NCBI GenBank assembly: GCA_019137255.1
Contig: WPDH01000049.1
Span: forward strand, 62,001 to 126,000
DNA from: Corinectria fuckeliana
Lineage: Eukaryota > Ascomycota > Sordariomycetes > Hypocreales > Nectriaceae
Length of the DNA: 64,000 nucleotides
Reading direction: 5' to 3'
Made by a program: the position numbers and the translations under genes. The notes beneath the pieces were generated by a model. The model was given only the letters and a program-made list of their open reading frames with translations. It searched no databases and had not been told where the DNA came from. Positions 42,901-55,404 of the stretch are shown piece by piece; within the stretch, counting starts at the first letter, position 1, and the number at the start of each line of letters is the position of its first letter.

Positions 42901-43356
42901 TTCTATGATGACCTGTTAGACATCAATTGGAAGCTTTGAAGGGACGAACCGACCCGCTACCCAGCTCAATGACCATTGAACCTTGGGGAACACGCCTCGC
43001 GATATCCGCACAAGCTTGCTTTAGAACCTCGATCTCATAGTTGGTCAAGTAGTACTCATCCAAGTATGTTATCTGCGCGAGAATGAGCCACGGTGCCGAG
43101 GAACTTGGCGATGAGGAGATGGTACCTCCTCAAACAGCTGCAAGCCCTTCTCGCTGTACAAGAGGAGGGTGGGAAGCTTCCGCGGACCCTCGTCTGGGTT
43201 GAAGCTAGAAATGACGTCCCCCTTCAAGTTGAAATCGACATGTTGACGGCGAATATCAATGATTTTCGAGGAGCTGGAAGACGGCTTGAGGCTGCCGAGA
43301 GACTTGGTCTGGACGAAGGGGGAGACGACGTGTGTTGAGGCGATAGATGATGGCAT
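39994..43356 (-). CDS. EGT1: Ergothioneine biosynthesis protein Egt1 (EgtD-EgtB fusion)
   Basis: Eleven exons on the minus strand: 43356-43126, 43072-42954, 42902-42664, 42607-42493, 42443-42430, 42371-42350, 42295-42009, 41731-41038, 40982-40907, 40855-40461 and 40399-39994, coding for 865 residues. The N-terminal half is the SAM-dependent EgtD-like histidine trimethylase (VIELGSGN at about 112-118; HLGSSIGNF). The C-terminal half is EgtB-like: a DinB-type iron site with His409 (YLGHIPTF) and His502/His506/Glu508 (HEVMHIE), then an FGE-sulfatase fold (GGVWEWTSSPL, GGSWATHP, NWYQRNYPYAW). It makes hercynine from histidine and joins cysteine to hercynine as a sulfoxide; Egt2 then cleaves it to ergothioneine. 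Two micro-exons of 14 and 22 bases are needed to keep VYHAYNDKQGLTHQF; intron 7 is 276 bases. Confidence 0.93.
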
Positions 43357-45900
43357 CGCGAGTGCAAGAGTAGCGGAGGAGAGGGTGAGGTCGTGGCAGG
43401 TATCCTAGCAGAGACGGGAGACAAGTGAAGGACGATGGGAGAAAGAGGAATGTGCTTTAAGTGCTGAGTGATTCAAAGGAGAGGTCAGCCAAGAGTCGAG
43501 TCACGGGAGGCGGCTCAACGCCCCAATCCGTCCGACGAACCTACTAGTAAGTAGAGGTAGACTAGGTAGGTACTTACCTCGTGCCTGCGCCAACAGTGAT
43601 TTCTCACTTTGGTGGAGACGGCACGTACGGTATCTGGGGACGACGGGACTGAGACTGGTCATCCTGTAGTACTTGGCTCTACCAAGTAAGTAGGTAACGG
43701 TAAGTAAGGAGCCAGCTCGTCGCTCGTCGCTCGTCGCTCATCGCTCATCAGAACCAAGGGGCCCAGGCTCAACACTAGGTAGATGGAGCCCAGTATTAAC
43801 GCGGGGGGTGCACTAGGTGCACTATTCTTAGTTGGGGCGAATCGTCATGATGCTCCAGGACACTTCACAGCTCACCAACCAAAGGCAATTGCTTGGAAAC
43901 CAGCCACGACAGCCCTGGCGACCTGGCGGTGGGCCTTGGCGGTTTTTCTTTTTCTTTTTCTTCTTCCTTTTTTCCCGTCTCGGCAATTGGGCAGACTGCA
44001 TTTCGAGGCTCTGACCGACCGGACGGACCTCTCATGGTGAACCAATTTCGAAATAAGTTTGTCATGACCTGTGGAGAGAGGGTGGGAGGAAGTTGGGGGA
44101 GCTGGCAAATCAGCGGCGTCATCGACATCAAGCCCCACGCCCCACAAGCGTGGGAGGTGATGGCCTGGGGATGGCTGGCACGTATGTAGGCCTGGAAGGC
44201 TCATCACGAGGGCAGCACAAACAGGGAAGAGATCAATTGGCGGTGGCCCTGGGCGCGGGCGCCGCGGCGGCATGTCCGGAGAATTTCTGCAAGGGGGGGA
44301 ATTGGAAGTTTGGTTTTGCGTCTTGTGTGTGTTTTTTGAAGATGGAGTTCTTGCTCTTGCTTGGATTGTCCAGTCCAGAGGAAGACGGGAAAATTGAAAA
44401 AAAAGGCGGACAACAAATGTCGTACTAGAACTATGTACGAAGTACGGAGTAGACCCCCAGCAATGTCTCAGTAGGTAGTTACCCCACGCTTTCGTGCAGG
44501 AAGCCCAGCCAGGCAGCCGGGTCTCGGTTGGCCGAGCCGGATGCCCCGTTCAAGCAAAGACAAGACGAGGCCCAGTTTGATGATGGACGGTGCAAGCAGA
44601 ACTTGCCCAAGCCAGTTAACCAGGCACTTGGCTATCTACGTTAACTCGTCCGATGATCCCGATCTGAGATGAGATGCGTAACTGCCAAGTACATACATAG
44701 TTTATGAACATTCCATCGATAAGGCCGGCCCTTGGACCCGTCGGAGCATCGCGCCGTGCCGGCCTTTGTTCGTTCTCTAGTCGCATCCCGTCTCCGTAAG
44801 TACGAAGACGACGTGGTGACCCGTCGAATTGGCCGTTCTGGATCCTTCCCCGCCCCGGAATTGAGGCAGCACCACACCGGTGAGGGGGAATCAATGGTTC
44901 CAGCAGGTGGTTTGACTCGTCAATGACTTGATTTCGACGTCATATCCAACCTTCCAACCTTGCCCCCCCTCTTTGTCTGCGCCCTTGGTTTTACACTCAT
45001 TAATCAACATTAATCAACAAGCCTGTGCGAATCGACGCTTTGGAATCTTGTTACTCAATATTGGTCCATTTGTTTGTTGTCCTGCACGTCATGGTGGATT
45101 CGGGCCATTTGCCTGATCGTGGGCGGCCAACTCCGGTGAGTTGCAGAATGTATGTTGCAGCGCCCACCCACAGCTGCAGCCTCGCCGGGCGGATACTCCG
45201 TACCTGAGAGTGACGGTATTCCCGGTTTTGTGTCACCTGGGATACTAGTTGGCTTACATCATCCATCATCCATCATCCATCGAGGATTGACCGACTGATG
45301 AGACGACGTCCCACCAGAGCAGGGCCCCCCTTGTCATCGCGAAAACCCCGCCCCCATCTTGCAACGGAGCAACCAAGTAATAATGAAACGGAGAAAACTG
45401 GAACTCGCAGCCCTGACACCGGGATTGGCAAGGGGGATGCCGGGTGCCAGCATCATATCATTTGCGAAGCCGGAGTACATAGTTTCTTGCATATTCTACA
45501 AAGTATTACATAGTTTTGATTCGCTGTCGGGATGGTCCCCACCCCACCAACCATTCCATCAAGGGCACGCTACAAGTCTCCTTAGGTTTTCTGCTTCCGA
45601 TGCGATGGCTTCAAAGACGGCAATCAATGGTCATATCTCCCGTCAACAGATGCAACTGGCAAGTAAGGTCAAGACACAGAACGTTGATGGCATAAAATCG
45701 AACACGACATCACAACCTGTTCATCTATCTATGCTATCTCCAACGCCAACCATTCCATATCGATAACACAAATTCCGCCCATCCATTACACGTCTACGTC
45801 GTTGCTCATGAAAAACACAATGCCTCCATATTCCTTCATCCCCATCTACAACTTCTCCGACCCAATCCAACAAAATCAACCAGCCTGGCACACATCCTCT
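43357..45900. other. Intergenic region
   Basis: It holds the promoter of Egt1 and the 3' flank of the Zn2Cys6 factor gene. It contains two TACTCCGTA copies (44443, 45194), CGTCGCT repeats near 43720-43748 and a CATCATC heptamer repeat at 45257-45281. I see no gene. Confidence 0.55.
45257..45281 (+). repeat. CATCATC heptamer tandem repeat
   Basis: About three and a half copies of a seven-base unit in intergenic DNA. Confidence 0.75.
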
Positions 45901-48507
45901 CTAGTCGTTCAAGGGGAGCCCTGCCCCTAAACTCCCCGCTCCCGAGAACTCCTCCAGGTCGTTCAACATCCTTCCGATACGCTGCGATTCGATCGAGCTC
46001 AGCTGGTCCAAGGAAAACTCTGGCAACCCGCCATATGCGATCTCTGCTTCGGCTCCCGGAAGCATCAACATGCTCCTGTTGTGCGCTGCCGCGGCCCTTG
46101 AAGTGAAGCGGTGCTCGCTTCCAGAAATGCCATCCCCTCGGGACTCCGTACCTAAGGTAAGTGATTCCGATGAGCCGGATCGCACCATGGACGTGTTGTT
46201 GACCACCGCAAACGGCATTATTGGAGTCGACTTCGGTATTCGTGTATAATCTCCTCCTGTGTGGTAACTTTCCGATGACCCCATCGGGGATGAGTCTTGA
46301 TCCATGGCGCTTCCCCTTGATCTATCAGACCCGTCGTATTGACCCGAGCGTAAATCATCGTCAGTCAACACGGCGAAGTCCTTCGGCGTCCTACTGGCTT
46401 GCGGCCTCCACTCCTCAGGACCAACCCCGTCCCCGCCAAGACGGATGCTCAGTCGTCTATCCGAGGGTTCGCGCATAGACCCGCTGGCTTCGGCTCCTTG
46501 TCGGAATCTGATTCCAACATGCGTGTAGTACTGATCCAGCTCTTCAAAGTGCTTCAGGTAGTTTTGGGCTCCCTGCGAGGAAGCTGCCATCTTGTGGAGA
46601 GCCTGGTAGGTCAATCCTGTCGTCGTCCCCTTGGCAACATCGCAGTCACCATCCGCCCAGCGGTCAATATCCTCTTGGCTGACCATTTGATGTTTCGTGT
46701 CCATGTACGGGAAATGCCGAGCATAAACTCCTGCAAACCCTGCCGACCAGACCGAGAACAGAATCAACGATGACTGGGGAAGTTTATCCCTGCAGATTTC
46801 GACAAGATCAACAATATCTCGGCCAGCTTCGAAGAAGTTTTGAGTGACTTCTTCCCAGAATCCACCTGGGGCTTGGTGAGGAGGGATGAACGGTCCTTCA
46901 GGCCTGTTACATCGGAGGGGCAGAAAAGGAATATGCTCGCGATTGAGGACCATCAGACAGATAGAAACGAGCATATGTAGCGACACATACATGTTGGTGG
47001 CTTGATGGTTGTCGTGCCGGTAGTAGTTTTGTCGCGAGAATGTGAATGTGTCAGGGAGGCTATGTAGAAACTGGAGCAGTTTCCCTCGCAGAGTTCCGAA
47101 CGTAGACCGCTTCTCCCACGGAGGTAGTCGTTCTCGCAGGCGGCCACCACTCAAGGAATATTGAGAGATTTCCGCCCAGATCTCGACCAGCTGAATAAAC
47201 CGACTCAACACGCTGTCATCGTTGATAGATTGATCCATAGCGTCTCCTTCGACGTTGAGAAAGCCCGTGTTGACATCTAATGCAAGATCAAATGCCATCT
47301 CTGTGCATGGTAGCTGAACCCGAATGGTGTCCGGGTGGATCACTGAAACACGTTCGTTGCCACATGCCATCATACGATCTAGTATTAGACAACTGAACAC
47401 GGTGCGCCGCCGGATCTCCCTGATGATCCCAATCTCCGAGGAACTTCTTCCAGTCCTCTGGGTCGGGTTGGCGCCTCGACTCGGATAACCCCGCCCCCTT
47501 GCTATCTGATCATCAAGACTCAACTTCAGCACCTGCGCCATGCGAATAGCGATGCCAACGTACATCCAAGCGCCCGGCCCGCCAGGTGGGTTGCGCTGAC
47601 TCCATTCGAACAGTCCGAGCATGAGGAAAACCTGGACCCTTTCGACAGTCACGACAGTCATGGCAGTCTTCAGGGGTCCGAGTGCGGTCGTGAGGACGTT
47701 GGCGAAGAACTCTGAGGCAGCAGACGGGTCAGCTTTGGTTTGCGCTGCCCGCGGTCGAGTGTTGCCAGCTTGTGCGGCCGACAGATGCGCCACATATTTG
47801 ATGAGATCTGGGTGAAATCGAGACGTCAAGGTTAAAACACCGAGCAGAACTAGATTCAGCTCGGGCGAAGGCTCGTAGTCGGTTCCTTGCCTGAGACTCA
47901 TCTTTTCCTTCAGAGTCGGAAGATGGAGGAAGGATAGCTCAGTTGCGAAATGCAGCTTGTAGATGTTGAGCAGTTGGTCCCACAATTCGGTCGTTAGAAA
48001 GGGGTATGAGAGGACCTCCTCGGCGTATGCCGCAGACCTCCCACTGTCCAGGCCCGGCGCTTCGTCTACCTTCCTAACTCGCTTCCTTTCGTGAGTTCCG
48101 TCTTTTTCCTGTCGAACAGTAGTCGGCGGGTCGCTCCGCTTAGACGGGAGTGGCGTAGCATCAGGATATTGGCACTGGTGACCTCCCTTGATACATGTGT
48201 CGCAGGGACTGTTGCCTCCATCGTTGTCGCACTTGATCTTGGATCGCCGACATCTCATGCAAGCGATACTGGATCGCATCGGGGGCCTCATCTTCAGTGG
48301 TTTCTTTCCATCCCTGGTTCCGGGCGGAGCCGATGTCCTTTGCTCCTCGACATGTCCTTGGGACGGCTCGACGCCCGGGCCTTCGGACCTTGGCCGGGGC
48401 TCACCTAAGGATTCAGTCCGACGAAGAGCTGTTCCAGCCTCCGAGGTTGTGAAGACGTCTTCAAACTTGCGCTTTGGGGTGGACTGATTCGAAGAGACGT
48501 TGGACAA
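45901..48507 (-). CDS. Zn2Cys6 fungal transcription factor with middle homology region
   Basis: A single exon of 868 residues. The N-terminal 80 residues are disordered with a basic PKRKFED patch. The binuclear zinc cluster lies at 83-112 with Cys83, 86, 93, 102, 105 and 112 (CX2CX6CX8CX2CX6C, sequence IACMRCRRSKIKC), followed by a basic linker and a probable dimerisation helix. Residues about 170-660 form the fungal-specific transcription factor domain (MHR), with SYPFLTTELWDQLLNIYKLHF-like start, GAWMYVGIAIRMAQVLKLSLD and RRRTVFSCLILDRMMACGNER. The tail is Ser/Asp/Gly-rich and acidic, suited to activation. It acts in the nucleus at CGG-type half sites. Target genes cannot be told; it borders no biosynthetic cluster. 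Confidence 0.9.
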   Translation of the reverse strand: MSNVSSNQSTPKRKFEDVFTTSEAGTALRRTESLGEPRPRSEGPGVEPSQGHVEEQRTSAPPGTRDGKKPLKMRPPMRSSIACMRCRRSKIKCDNDGGNSPCDTCIKGGHQCQYPDATPLPSKRSDPPTTVRQEKDGTHERKRVRKVDEAPGLDSGRSAAYAEEVLSYPFLTTELWDQLLNIYKLHFATELSFLHLPTLKEKMSLRQGTDYEPSPELNLVLLGVLTLTSRFHPDLIKYVAHLSAAQAGNTRPRAAQTKADPSAASEFFANVLTTALGPLKTAMTVVTVERVQVFLMLGLFEWSQRNPPGGPGAWMYVGIAIRMAQVLKLSLDDQIARGRGYPSRGANPTQRTGRSSSEIGIIREIRRRTVFSCLILDRMMACGNERVSVIHPDTIRVQLPCTEMAFDLALDVNTGFLNVEGDAMDQSINDDSVLSRFIQLVEIWAEISQYSLSGGRLRERLPPWEKRSTFGTLRGKLLQFLHSLPDTFTFSRQNYYRHDNHQATNMYVSLHMLVSICLMVLNREHIPFLPLRCNRPEGPFIPPHQAPGGFWEEVTQNFFEAGRDIVDLVEICRDKLPQSSLILFSVWSAGFAGVYARHFPYMDTKHQMVSQEDIDRWADGDCDVAKGTTTGLTYQALHKMAASSQGAQNYLKHFEELDQYYTHVGIRFRQGAEASGSMREPSDRRLSIRLGGDGVGPEEWRPQASRTPKDFAVLTDDDLRSGQYDGSDRSRGSAMDQDSSPMGSSESYHTGGDYTRIPKSTPIMPFAVVNNTSMVRSGSSESLTLGTESRGDGISGSEHRFTSRAAAAHNRSMLMLPGAEAEIAYGGLPEFSLDQLSSIESQRIGRMLNDLEEFSGAGSLGAGLPLND

Positions 48508-51500
48508 CTCATCGGCTTCCGGGTCCGGAGGCGAGAGGATGGACTGAATGCGAAAGGAAGCAATCGTGGCGAGTTGGGCCTCCTAAAAAGGGCCCTCGAA
48601 GTCGAGTTTGAATATATTGCTAGTGCATCAAGTAGTGATCGACTAGACGGCGAGTGTACCAGTAGCTTGAACCGGGCTCGTAGCATATGGGTTATGGGCC
48701 GGGATCGAGGGGGTTCCGAGCGAGCGGCCAATGCTGTGTTTTGTTGGTGCTGGAGAAATGCAGAATGCTCGAAGCAACAGTTTCGAGGATGTTTTCGATA
48801 CGACACAGCAGACCGCACGGCGTGAAGTTATGCAAATTCCCAAGATGACGCAGGTAGAGAAGGTGTGAGAGAAACCCTGAACGACCCACGTGGCAATGTG
48901 ACAACTTGCAGGGCGGGATGTAACCGAGACCACTGACCACGCACGCAGGCTGACCAATACTGGACTATCCGTATGTGACTGGGCGTTGGGGAGGATTTTG
49001 AATGCTCGGGCCTCAGATATGTAGTGAGGGCTCTGTGTGAGCAGAGCAATTTTCAAGAAAGAGCCAAATGTTGGGTAGACAAAAAGAGGAAGGTTAACAA
49101 CGTCTCGGCAGGAATGACGAAGCAGTAGGGAGAGACGATCAGGTTATGAAGCTGGGTCAAAGGGCAATCGGTAGTCTTGGCAGAAGGGCGGGCAGTATTC
49201 CCGAGCCGAACGAGCTGTGCCCGGTAGAGCCCAAGGCAATAGTTCTCATCCACCAGGGAGGGACCGACCTGCTGTTTCTAGCCCCAGATCCCAAGCCTCG
49301 AGGTGATGGACACGTACTTGCACCCCTACCTTGTACTAAACCTTGCCGAGAAACCTGCGTGCCAGACGGGCCGGTGAGCTGGGCATCGGAAGCCGCTAAG
49401 GGTGTGAGTGATCCGTAGCCATGACATCCCCTCCGATCGCCGCCCCCACAGCCTACATAGTACATGGCTCCCAGACCAACGAAGCTGAATCTGGAGCCCG
49501 TTTGGCTGTCCCTGGCTCTCCGTGCCGCCTCCTGGGCCCCGAATGTGGACGAAAAATACTAGTTCGTAAGTCAAAGCCGAAGCGGGGGTGCCGGGGATTA
49601 GGGTCTACCTATGTAGGCCTATGTGTCTGGATGGGGTTCCTTTCATGCCAACACAGTTAGAGGCGATGCTTGCACGCAATCCGCCCAGTTAGAAGTCAGG
49701 TTGCCGTGGTCTTCCACGAACAGCCATGGGATCAGCAATACTACTCTGGTGCGAACGTGAGAATTGCCTAGTCTAGTGTTGGAACCGATACTCAGATGGA
49801 AACTTGGGCTTCGAAAATGAAGGCTTGGGGGTCAACAGACAGACTGGTGGTCTGGACGTCTAATAAATGCCGTTGAACATTCTCCCAAAGCATGACTAGT
49901 GTCTCTCGGATTGCCGGCTGGGTATTTTCTTGCTCGTCTACACGCCAGTAACATGTGTCTTGGCGTGTGCTAGATTATTTGCCCTTTCCCGGAATTGGGC
50001 CGTCCCGATGAAGCGACTCGCTGTCGTTGTTCGGGCCTCGAGTTGTCATCGGGAGGCTGACGCCTCGTGCGACCGGAGCCAACTCCGCACCACCGGAGCG
50101 GATAGGAACAGGACTAATAAAACCAGCGTGGGCGATGGTGGCGGCGCTCTGACCATCAGCCATCAGGCAGGGAGCCCCTACCTTGACATGATGTAATAAT
50201 GTGTAAAACATACCGTCACGAACCATGGAGAAGGATGAGACTCTGATTTGGTCCCTTAGCGTTGGTCGTCCACGTGAGCAGCCGTGAGGAGCCGTAGCCA
50301 ATATCCGAAAGCCCCGAAAGCCCTGGCAACGGCCCGGTGGGGTCCTGATGATCTGATCTTACCGAAGGGGCACGAAGCGAGCTGCCGTAGCATGTATAGG
50401 AATTAGTCACCGTCGGGTTTGTCCACACCTAACTGTCAGCGGATAGGAGCCGTGGGGCGAAGCAAGACGTGCGGCGACTATTCGACGGGCATGAACTCTT
50501 CCCTTCCTTGTTTGCTCCTTATCCTTGCTGGGACTAGTGCTCCGCTCGCAATGAGACAGAGCGAAAACTCGGCGCCGATCAACACGGGCCGGCAGTTGTT
50601 TCGTGGTTTCTAGTGCCCGGTGCCCAGTCGGGCATGTCCCCCGACCAGTCATCGACCAGTCATCGACCTCGATGGAGCGTTTCTGTCCCCGGAGGCCCTG
50701 TCACACCATGGAATGGGGTTTCTGACGGAACTAGGGACCGCTGCGCACACGAGGGTCGAGCAACCTTCCGAGGAAGCTCGCTCTATGTACTCCTACTCCT
50801 TGTGATCAGTGCACTTGGGCGGGGAAGTAAGTCCGTTGAGACGAATAGGGAGACGCCAAGGGACGAGGACGGCTATTGTGACGACAGCGGAAGCTGATGG
50901 CCTGAGTATCTATTGGCCGTGCTGGAGCCATCCGTTTTGTTTGACGGGTTACCTAGGACGGTATCCTTATCATAAGCTCTCCGTTGTCTGATAAGTTCTT
51001 GTAAGGAACAACAACGCGGCGATATCTCCTAGTCGTGCCGTACATGAGCGAAACGGCTCGGTTTGGCCGTTACCGGGACATCGGTGACCTCCCACCTCAT
51101 CTATCATCCACCTACGGATGTGAGGGAGCGCCGAAGTCAGGAGTATGGGGCGGTGTGTGGAGCCTGTTCATCTGTCAATGGTGCGGTGGTGACTGAGAAA
51201 AGAGGCAGGGGTCCCTAGGGTTCATCAATGGCTCTACTCCGTACATACTCCGTACATAGGCTAGTAATAGTAGGTGTTGAGATGCCCCATCATCTCAGCT
51301 TAAGGCAGCGAGACGAGGAGCCCAGTAGAAATGTGCTTTGATGTTTTCCTGCTTGCGCAATGCGACGAGTCAGTCAAGAAGCTGTCAGGTCTTACTAGTT
51401 CTGCGGACTTGCTCTGTGTCTCGGCCGATCCATTGTTGAACAGGCAAGAAAGAAATGGTGTCTGCAACTACAGTCATAATCCAGTTCAGCAAAGCCCTAG

Positions 51501-52890
51501 GTCTGACTGCTAGCAAGACATGGATACAGCTCCGAGAGAATGGCATCCGGAGACTAGGGAAGTATTTCTGGGCTGATGATGGCTACCAGTACATATTTAA
51601 TGATGTTGGTGATGTCATGTGACAGGAGGAGAGGTCCATAAGTATTTCTAAATGGTTGGCATTGACGTTGGTGTGTTCCTGCCCGCCCATCACGAAAGAC
51701 GAAAGTGTAGGCTACTATACCTACTAGGCCTAGGTAGGTAGTAGGTAGGTAGGCCAGTGTTCCTTCTCCGTTTCGAAGAGGCCGGGGCAGGAAGGAGCAA
51801 CACCCAAAACAGACGTGTGCATGCCACGACAGGCATTTGACAGGTGGCGGTGCTGTCCCTTGTCCAACTTCCCTGCTCCCTTTTTGCCCTAGGTGCATTG
51901 GGGTGCCTCAAAGCTCAAAGTCAGCCGGTGCGCACTCCGGGCCCGCGTTACAGATGGTCAATACCCGGGTACCCGGACGTCTTCTATTCCTGCTCTGCCC
52001 GCCCACCCTCGGGCACACACACACCAACAAACAAGGGGCGGGTTGGTTGCATCTATGTACTAGGTACCTTTGTAGTGGTTGGATGGAGTACTACGTACTA
52101 AGTAGGCCTACTACTACCTAGGTATCTACTAGTAAGTACGAATTAGTACGGTGCTGTCCCTAATTGATCGGTTGTGTGCGGCGTCGTCCATGCAAAGCTG
52201 AGCTGTGACATGTCTACTAAGAAAGCAGGGATGTGATGGCACACCTCCTCACCACACCAACTTCATCCTGTCTGACGCTGAGCTCACCCTTGCGAGACAC
52301 GATGCGACAACCCTTGAGAAGGATGAGTTACTATAGCAGGGAGATTCGGCCAGGGAAATGGCAATGCGCTAAGCTAATATGTCGTGGCGAGTCAGATAGT
52401 GTCTTTTCCGTATGACGCAGCCTTGGTTCCCTTTTTGGGCACAACTCAAAGTTGAAAGTTGGTGGCAGCACCCCCATTGCCACACAATCATGCCCACCAA
52501 TGACGTCGTCGAGCACGAGAGGCCTCACGGCGCGCACCCGCATAGGCGCCCAAAGGCGCCTCCCTCCGCCGATACTCATCACCATCTCCAGCAATAAGCG
52601 TCCCGCCTTGCATTTGAGACTGCTTGCCGCTCAACTGCCACTAGGAACAGGCAGAGGGCGCCTATCCCCTGGTGCTGTCGCTCATCGCGCTTGTTCTTTT
52701 GTCGTAGTAGACCAGCAGCGCTCCTGCAGCTGCATATAACCTCCTGACCCCTCCTCCATCTACCCGTTGCTCCAAGCTTGGCGGCGGGATCCTCATTCTT
52801 ACTTTCTACCTTAATTCTGCCGTGACCGATTTGTCTCGCTCGTCCTACCGCTTCTTCACTGTTGCATATCGCAGCACCAAGGCCATCAGT
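48508..52890. other. Gene-free spacer between divergent genes
   Basis: This 4.4 kb contains the promoter of the Zn2Cys6 factor (minus) and that of the spartin-like gene (plus). It holds one TACATAGTA copy (49454), a close pair of TACTCCGTA copies (51235 and 51246) and TAGG-rich tracts at about 51716-51757 and 52085-52140. Open frames are short and domainless. Confidence 0.5.
51235..51254 (+). repeat. Two TACTCCGTA copies 11 bases apart
   Basis: Two exact copies, starting at 51235 and 51246, separated by the two bases CA. This is the only tandem pair among the seven copies in the window. Confidence 0.75.
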
Positions 52891-54656
52891 ATGGCTTCAG
52901 GGCATAATGTAAGCAGCATAATCACCGCGTTCCATGTCCCACGTCCCACGTCCTACGTCCCATCCAACGAACCCGCATCCCCTCTGCTATCCCTTCCCCG
53001 CTCTGCTCTCGCGCTGACGCAATTCCGGTCCCAGGATCCAAAGCTCCTCTATGCCGTCGAGGGCATCAATGCCTACCACATCTCCAATGGAAAGGAGAAG
53101 TCCCTGACCCAGTCCGGGTCTCAGACCCTGTCGCTCCTGATGGTCCCAACCTCGTCGGGCTTCGCTGATGCCTCAGGGGTCGGCGGCGGCGAGGAGGACT
53201 TCTATCTTCACCTCCATCTCCCTCCCGAGCTCGATCTCCCACTGCCTGCCACGACTCAGATCTACCACCAGCCACCGACCAGCTACCTGATCCCTCGCTG
53301 GGATCTTGGACCCGACAGCGGCGCCTTCACGCGTATCGAATTCCCTGCCCCCGGCTCCAGAAACGGCGTTCAGGAGGACGTCGACACCTTCGAGACCATC
53401 CTCGCCCAGTGTACTGCCTTCCTCGAGCGAGCTCCACCCCCAAGGCAGAGGCCGTCTAAGGAATCCTCGAAGGGGTCTTCTTCCAAGGAACCATCCAAGG
53501 CCGCCATGGCAAAGGAGCGCGAGGCCGCTGAGGAGGCTCTTCCCGCCTACAACCCGGCCGAATATAGCCCTGGCCAGGCCTACGCTCAGGGTAGCCATAG
53601 CTCGCACACTGGCGGCAGGATTGTGCTTATTGACGAGGAGGATGGCAGCGTTATTGGCGAGCTCACCGACTCGTACCAAGTCCTCGAAGATAGTGCCATT
53701 CGCCCTGGGTCCAAAGGTATGTCCCTCACACGTCTACGCCGAACCAACTCCACAATCCTTCCTCCATCGGTGCTAACCATCATTCAGACCCTGTCGAGAT
53801 TGCGTTTCCTGCCGATGGCGGTCAAAATATATCCGTTCAGCCTGTCTCCCAGGGATATGTCGAGCCGGACCACCACCCCGCCTACAAGAAGTCCACGATA
53901 GTATCGAGCGCCTCCAAGGCTTCCCGCCTCATAGTCACCACATCTGATTTCGTTTCCAAGACGATGCAAAGCCAAGCCAGCAACTTCACAAAGAGTACTA
54001 AGCCAGTCGCCAAGCCCGTTACCTTCGCCCCCGCCACTCACGAGCACGTCCGTCGTATCAATACCTTCTCCACTAAAGCTGCCGTTGTGTCGGCCTCAAC
54101 CGTCGGCGCTATCGGAAACGTGGCGCAAAACCTTGGTGCCAACCTCGCCCGTCGAAAAGATGGCCGATCCCGAGGCTACGATAAGGATGGAAACCCTATC
54201 GAAACATACAAGCCTGGAGTGCTCAACAAGAGCTTGATGGCCTTCAACACTGTCGTCGATGGCATTGAACAAGCCGGCCGGAACCTTCTCACCAGCACCT
54301 CCTCCAGCGTGACCACCGTCGTGGAGCACCGCTGGGGCGCCGAGGCTGGCGAGGTGTCTAAGAACCTAGGAGGCGGTTTCAAGAACGTCGGTCTCGTCTA
54401 CATCGACGTGACAGGCGTGTCGCGCCGTGCTATTCTCAAGAGCGTGGCTAAGGGCATGGTCGTAGGGAAAGTCAAGGGCGGGGGAGAGGTTATCGTAGGA
54501 GGGATCGACAACAACAGCACTGCGGCTCTCGTAACCGATGGCAAAGGCAACGGAAATGGAAATGGCAAGGATGGGTACAGCACGTACAGCGACGCGCAGA
54601 GCACATTCAGCGACTACGATGCCTCTGGGAAGAAGCCTGCCAAGGCACCCTTTTAA
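52891..54656 (+). CDS. Spartin / senescence-domain protein
   Basis: Two exons, 52891-53716 and 53788-54656, 564 residues with a 71-base intron. I use ATG 52891 (MASGHN); an in-frame ATG at 52822 would add 23 residues. The N-terminal half has PKLLYAVEGINAYHI, a beta-rich region before FYLHLHLPPELDLPLP, and YLIPRWDLG, followed by a charged Ser/Lys linker (about 200-240). The C-terminal half (about 315-510) is the senescence domain: SRLIVTTSDFVSKTM, FSTKAAVVSASTVGAIG, GVLNKSLMAFNTVVDGI, HRWGAEAGEVSKNLGGG and VYIDVTGVSRRAILKSVAKGM. Spartin-type proteins associate with lipid droplets and endosomes in animals; the fungal role is less clear. The last 40 residues are Gly/Asn/Ser-rich. Confidence 0.88.
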
Positions 54657-55404
54657 TAAGTTGGCGGAAGAGATAGGCTAAGTCATGACTTTTCGTTTTA
54701 CCTTTATTCGAGAAGCTTTTGATAAAGGTGAGAAATCAGGAATGGGTGAATTGAGTATGGTGAAAATTCTGGGTAGCTGGATGGACAATGACCAGTTTTG
54801 CGAAGGTAAGATAAGATATACGCAGCAATGAATACGAACAATACCTGGAACTTGGATGCCCTAATCTTCTCCATGGCCACCCCTGCTGTTGGTGAATAGA
54901 CTACTTCGTGCTCTGTATATTATTCGTGAGTACTTAAGTACCTATGGTATCTTGTTAAACTGACGTCACGTGTGATCGCGGGGCATGATCGGTCGCGTCG
55001 CGCCATCTTATCATCCTAACCTCCAATATTCTGCTGGGAGAGATGAGCTTACCTTGACGCCAACGATTGAAGTAGTTGACCTAGACGATGGTGAAACCCA
55101 CGCGTCGGTCTCGTCCAGATTGATCTTTATCTTGAAAAACTGCCTCGCGGCTGTTAGGCAAACAATCAACTTCACCAATAACTACCCCACCACGACCGCC
55201 AACCCTCCGCCGCATCACCAGCTAGCCTGGTCCATGTGCCGGCTCGAGCTCATCGGGGTCATTATACTTACGCTCCGGGACCTGCGCAACCTGATCAAGT
55301 CCAGAAAGGCCCACAACCGGTGCGCATGCGCAGATCGGCCCTTGGTACCTCTCGCTGCTGTTGACTTGCCTACGACTTAAACCCGATCCCCCTCGCGAAT
55401 CATC
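54657..55404. other. Intergenic region upstream of GCP4
   Basis: The 3' flank of the spartin-like gene and the promoter of GCP4. An open frame at 54985-55380 (131 codons) shows no domain, sits where the promoter should be, and is not called as a gene. Confidence 0.5.

Noticed and set aside
54985..55380. 131-codon open frame just upstream of GCP4
   Set aside because: It shows no domain, ends 24 bases before the GCP4 start and lies where the promoter and leader should be. I cannot support it as a gene.
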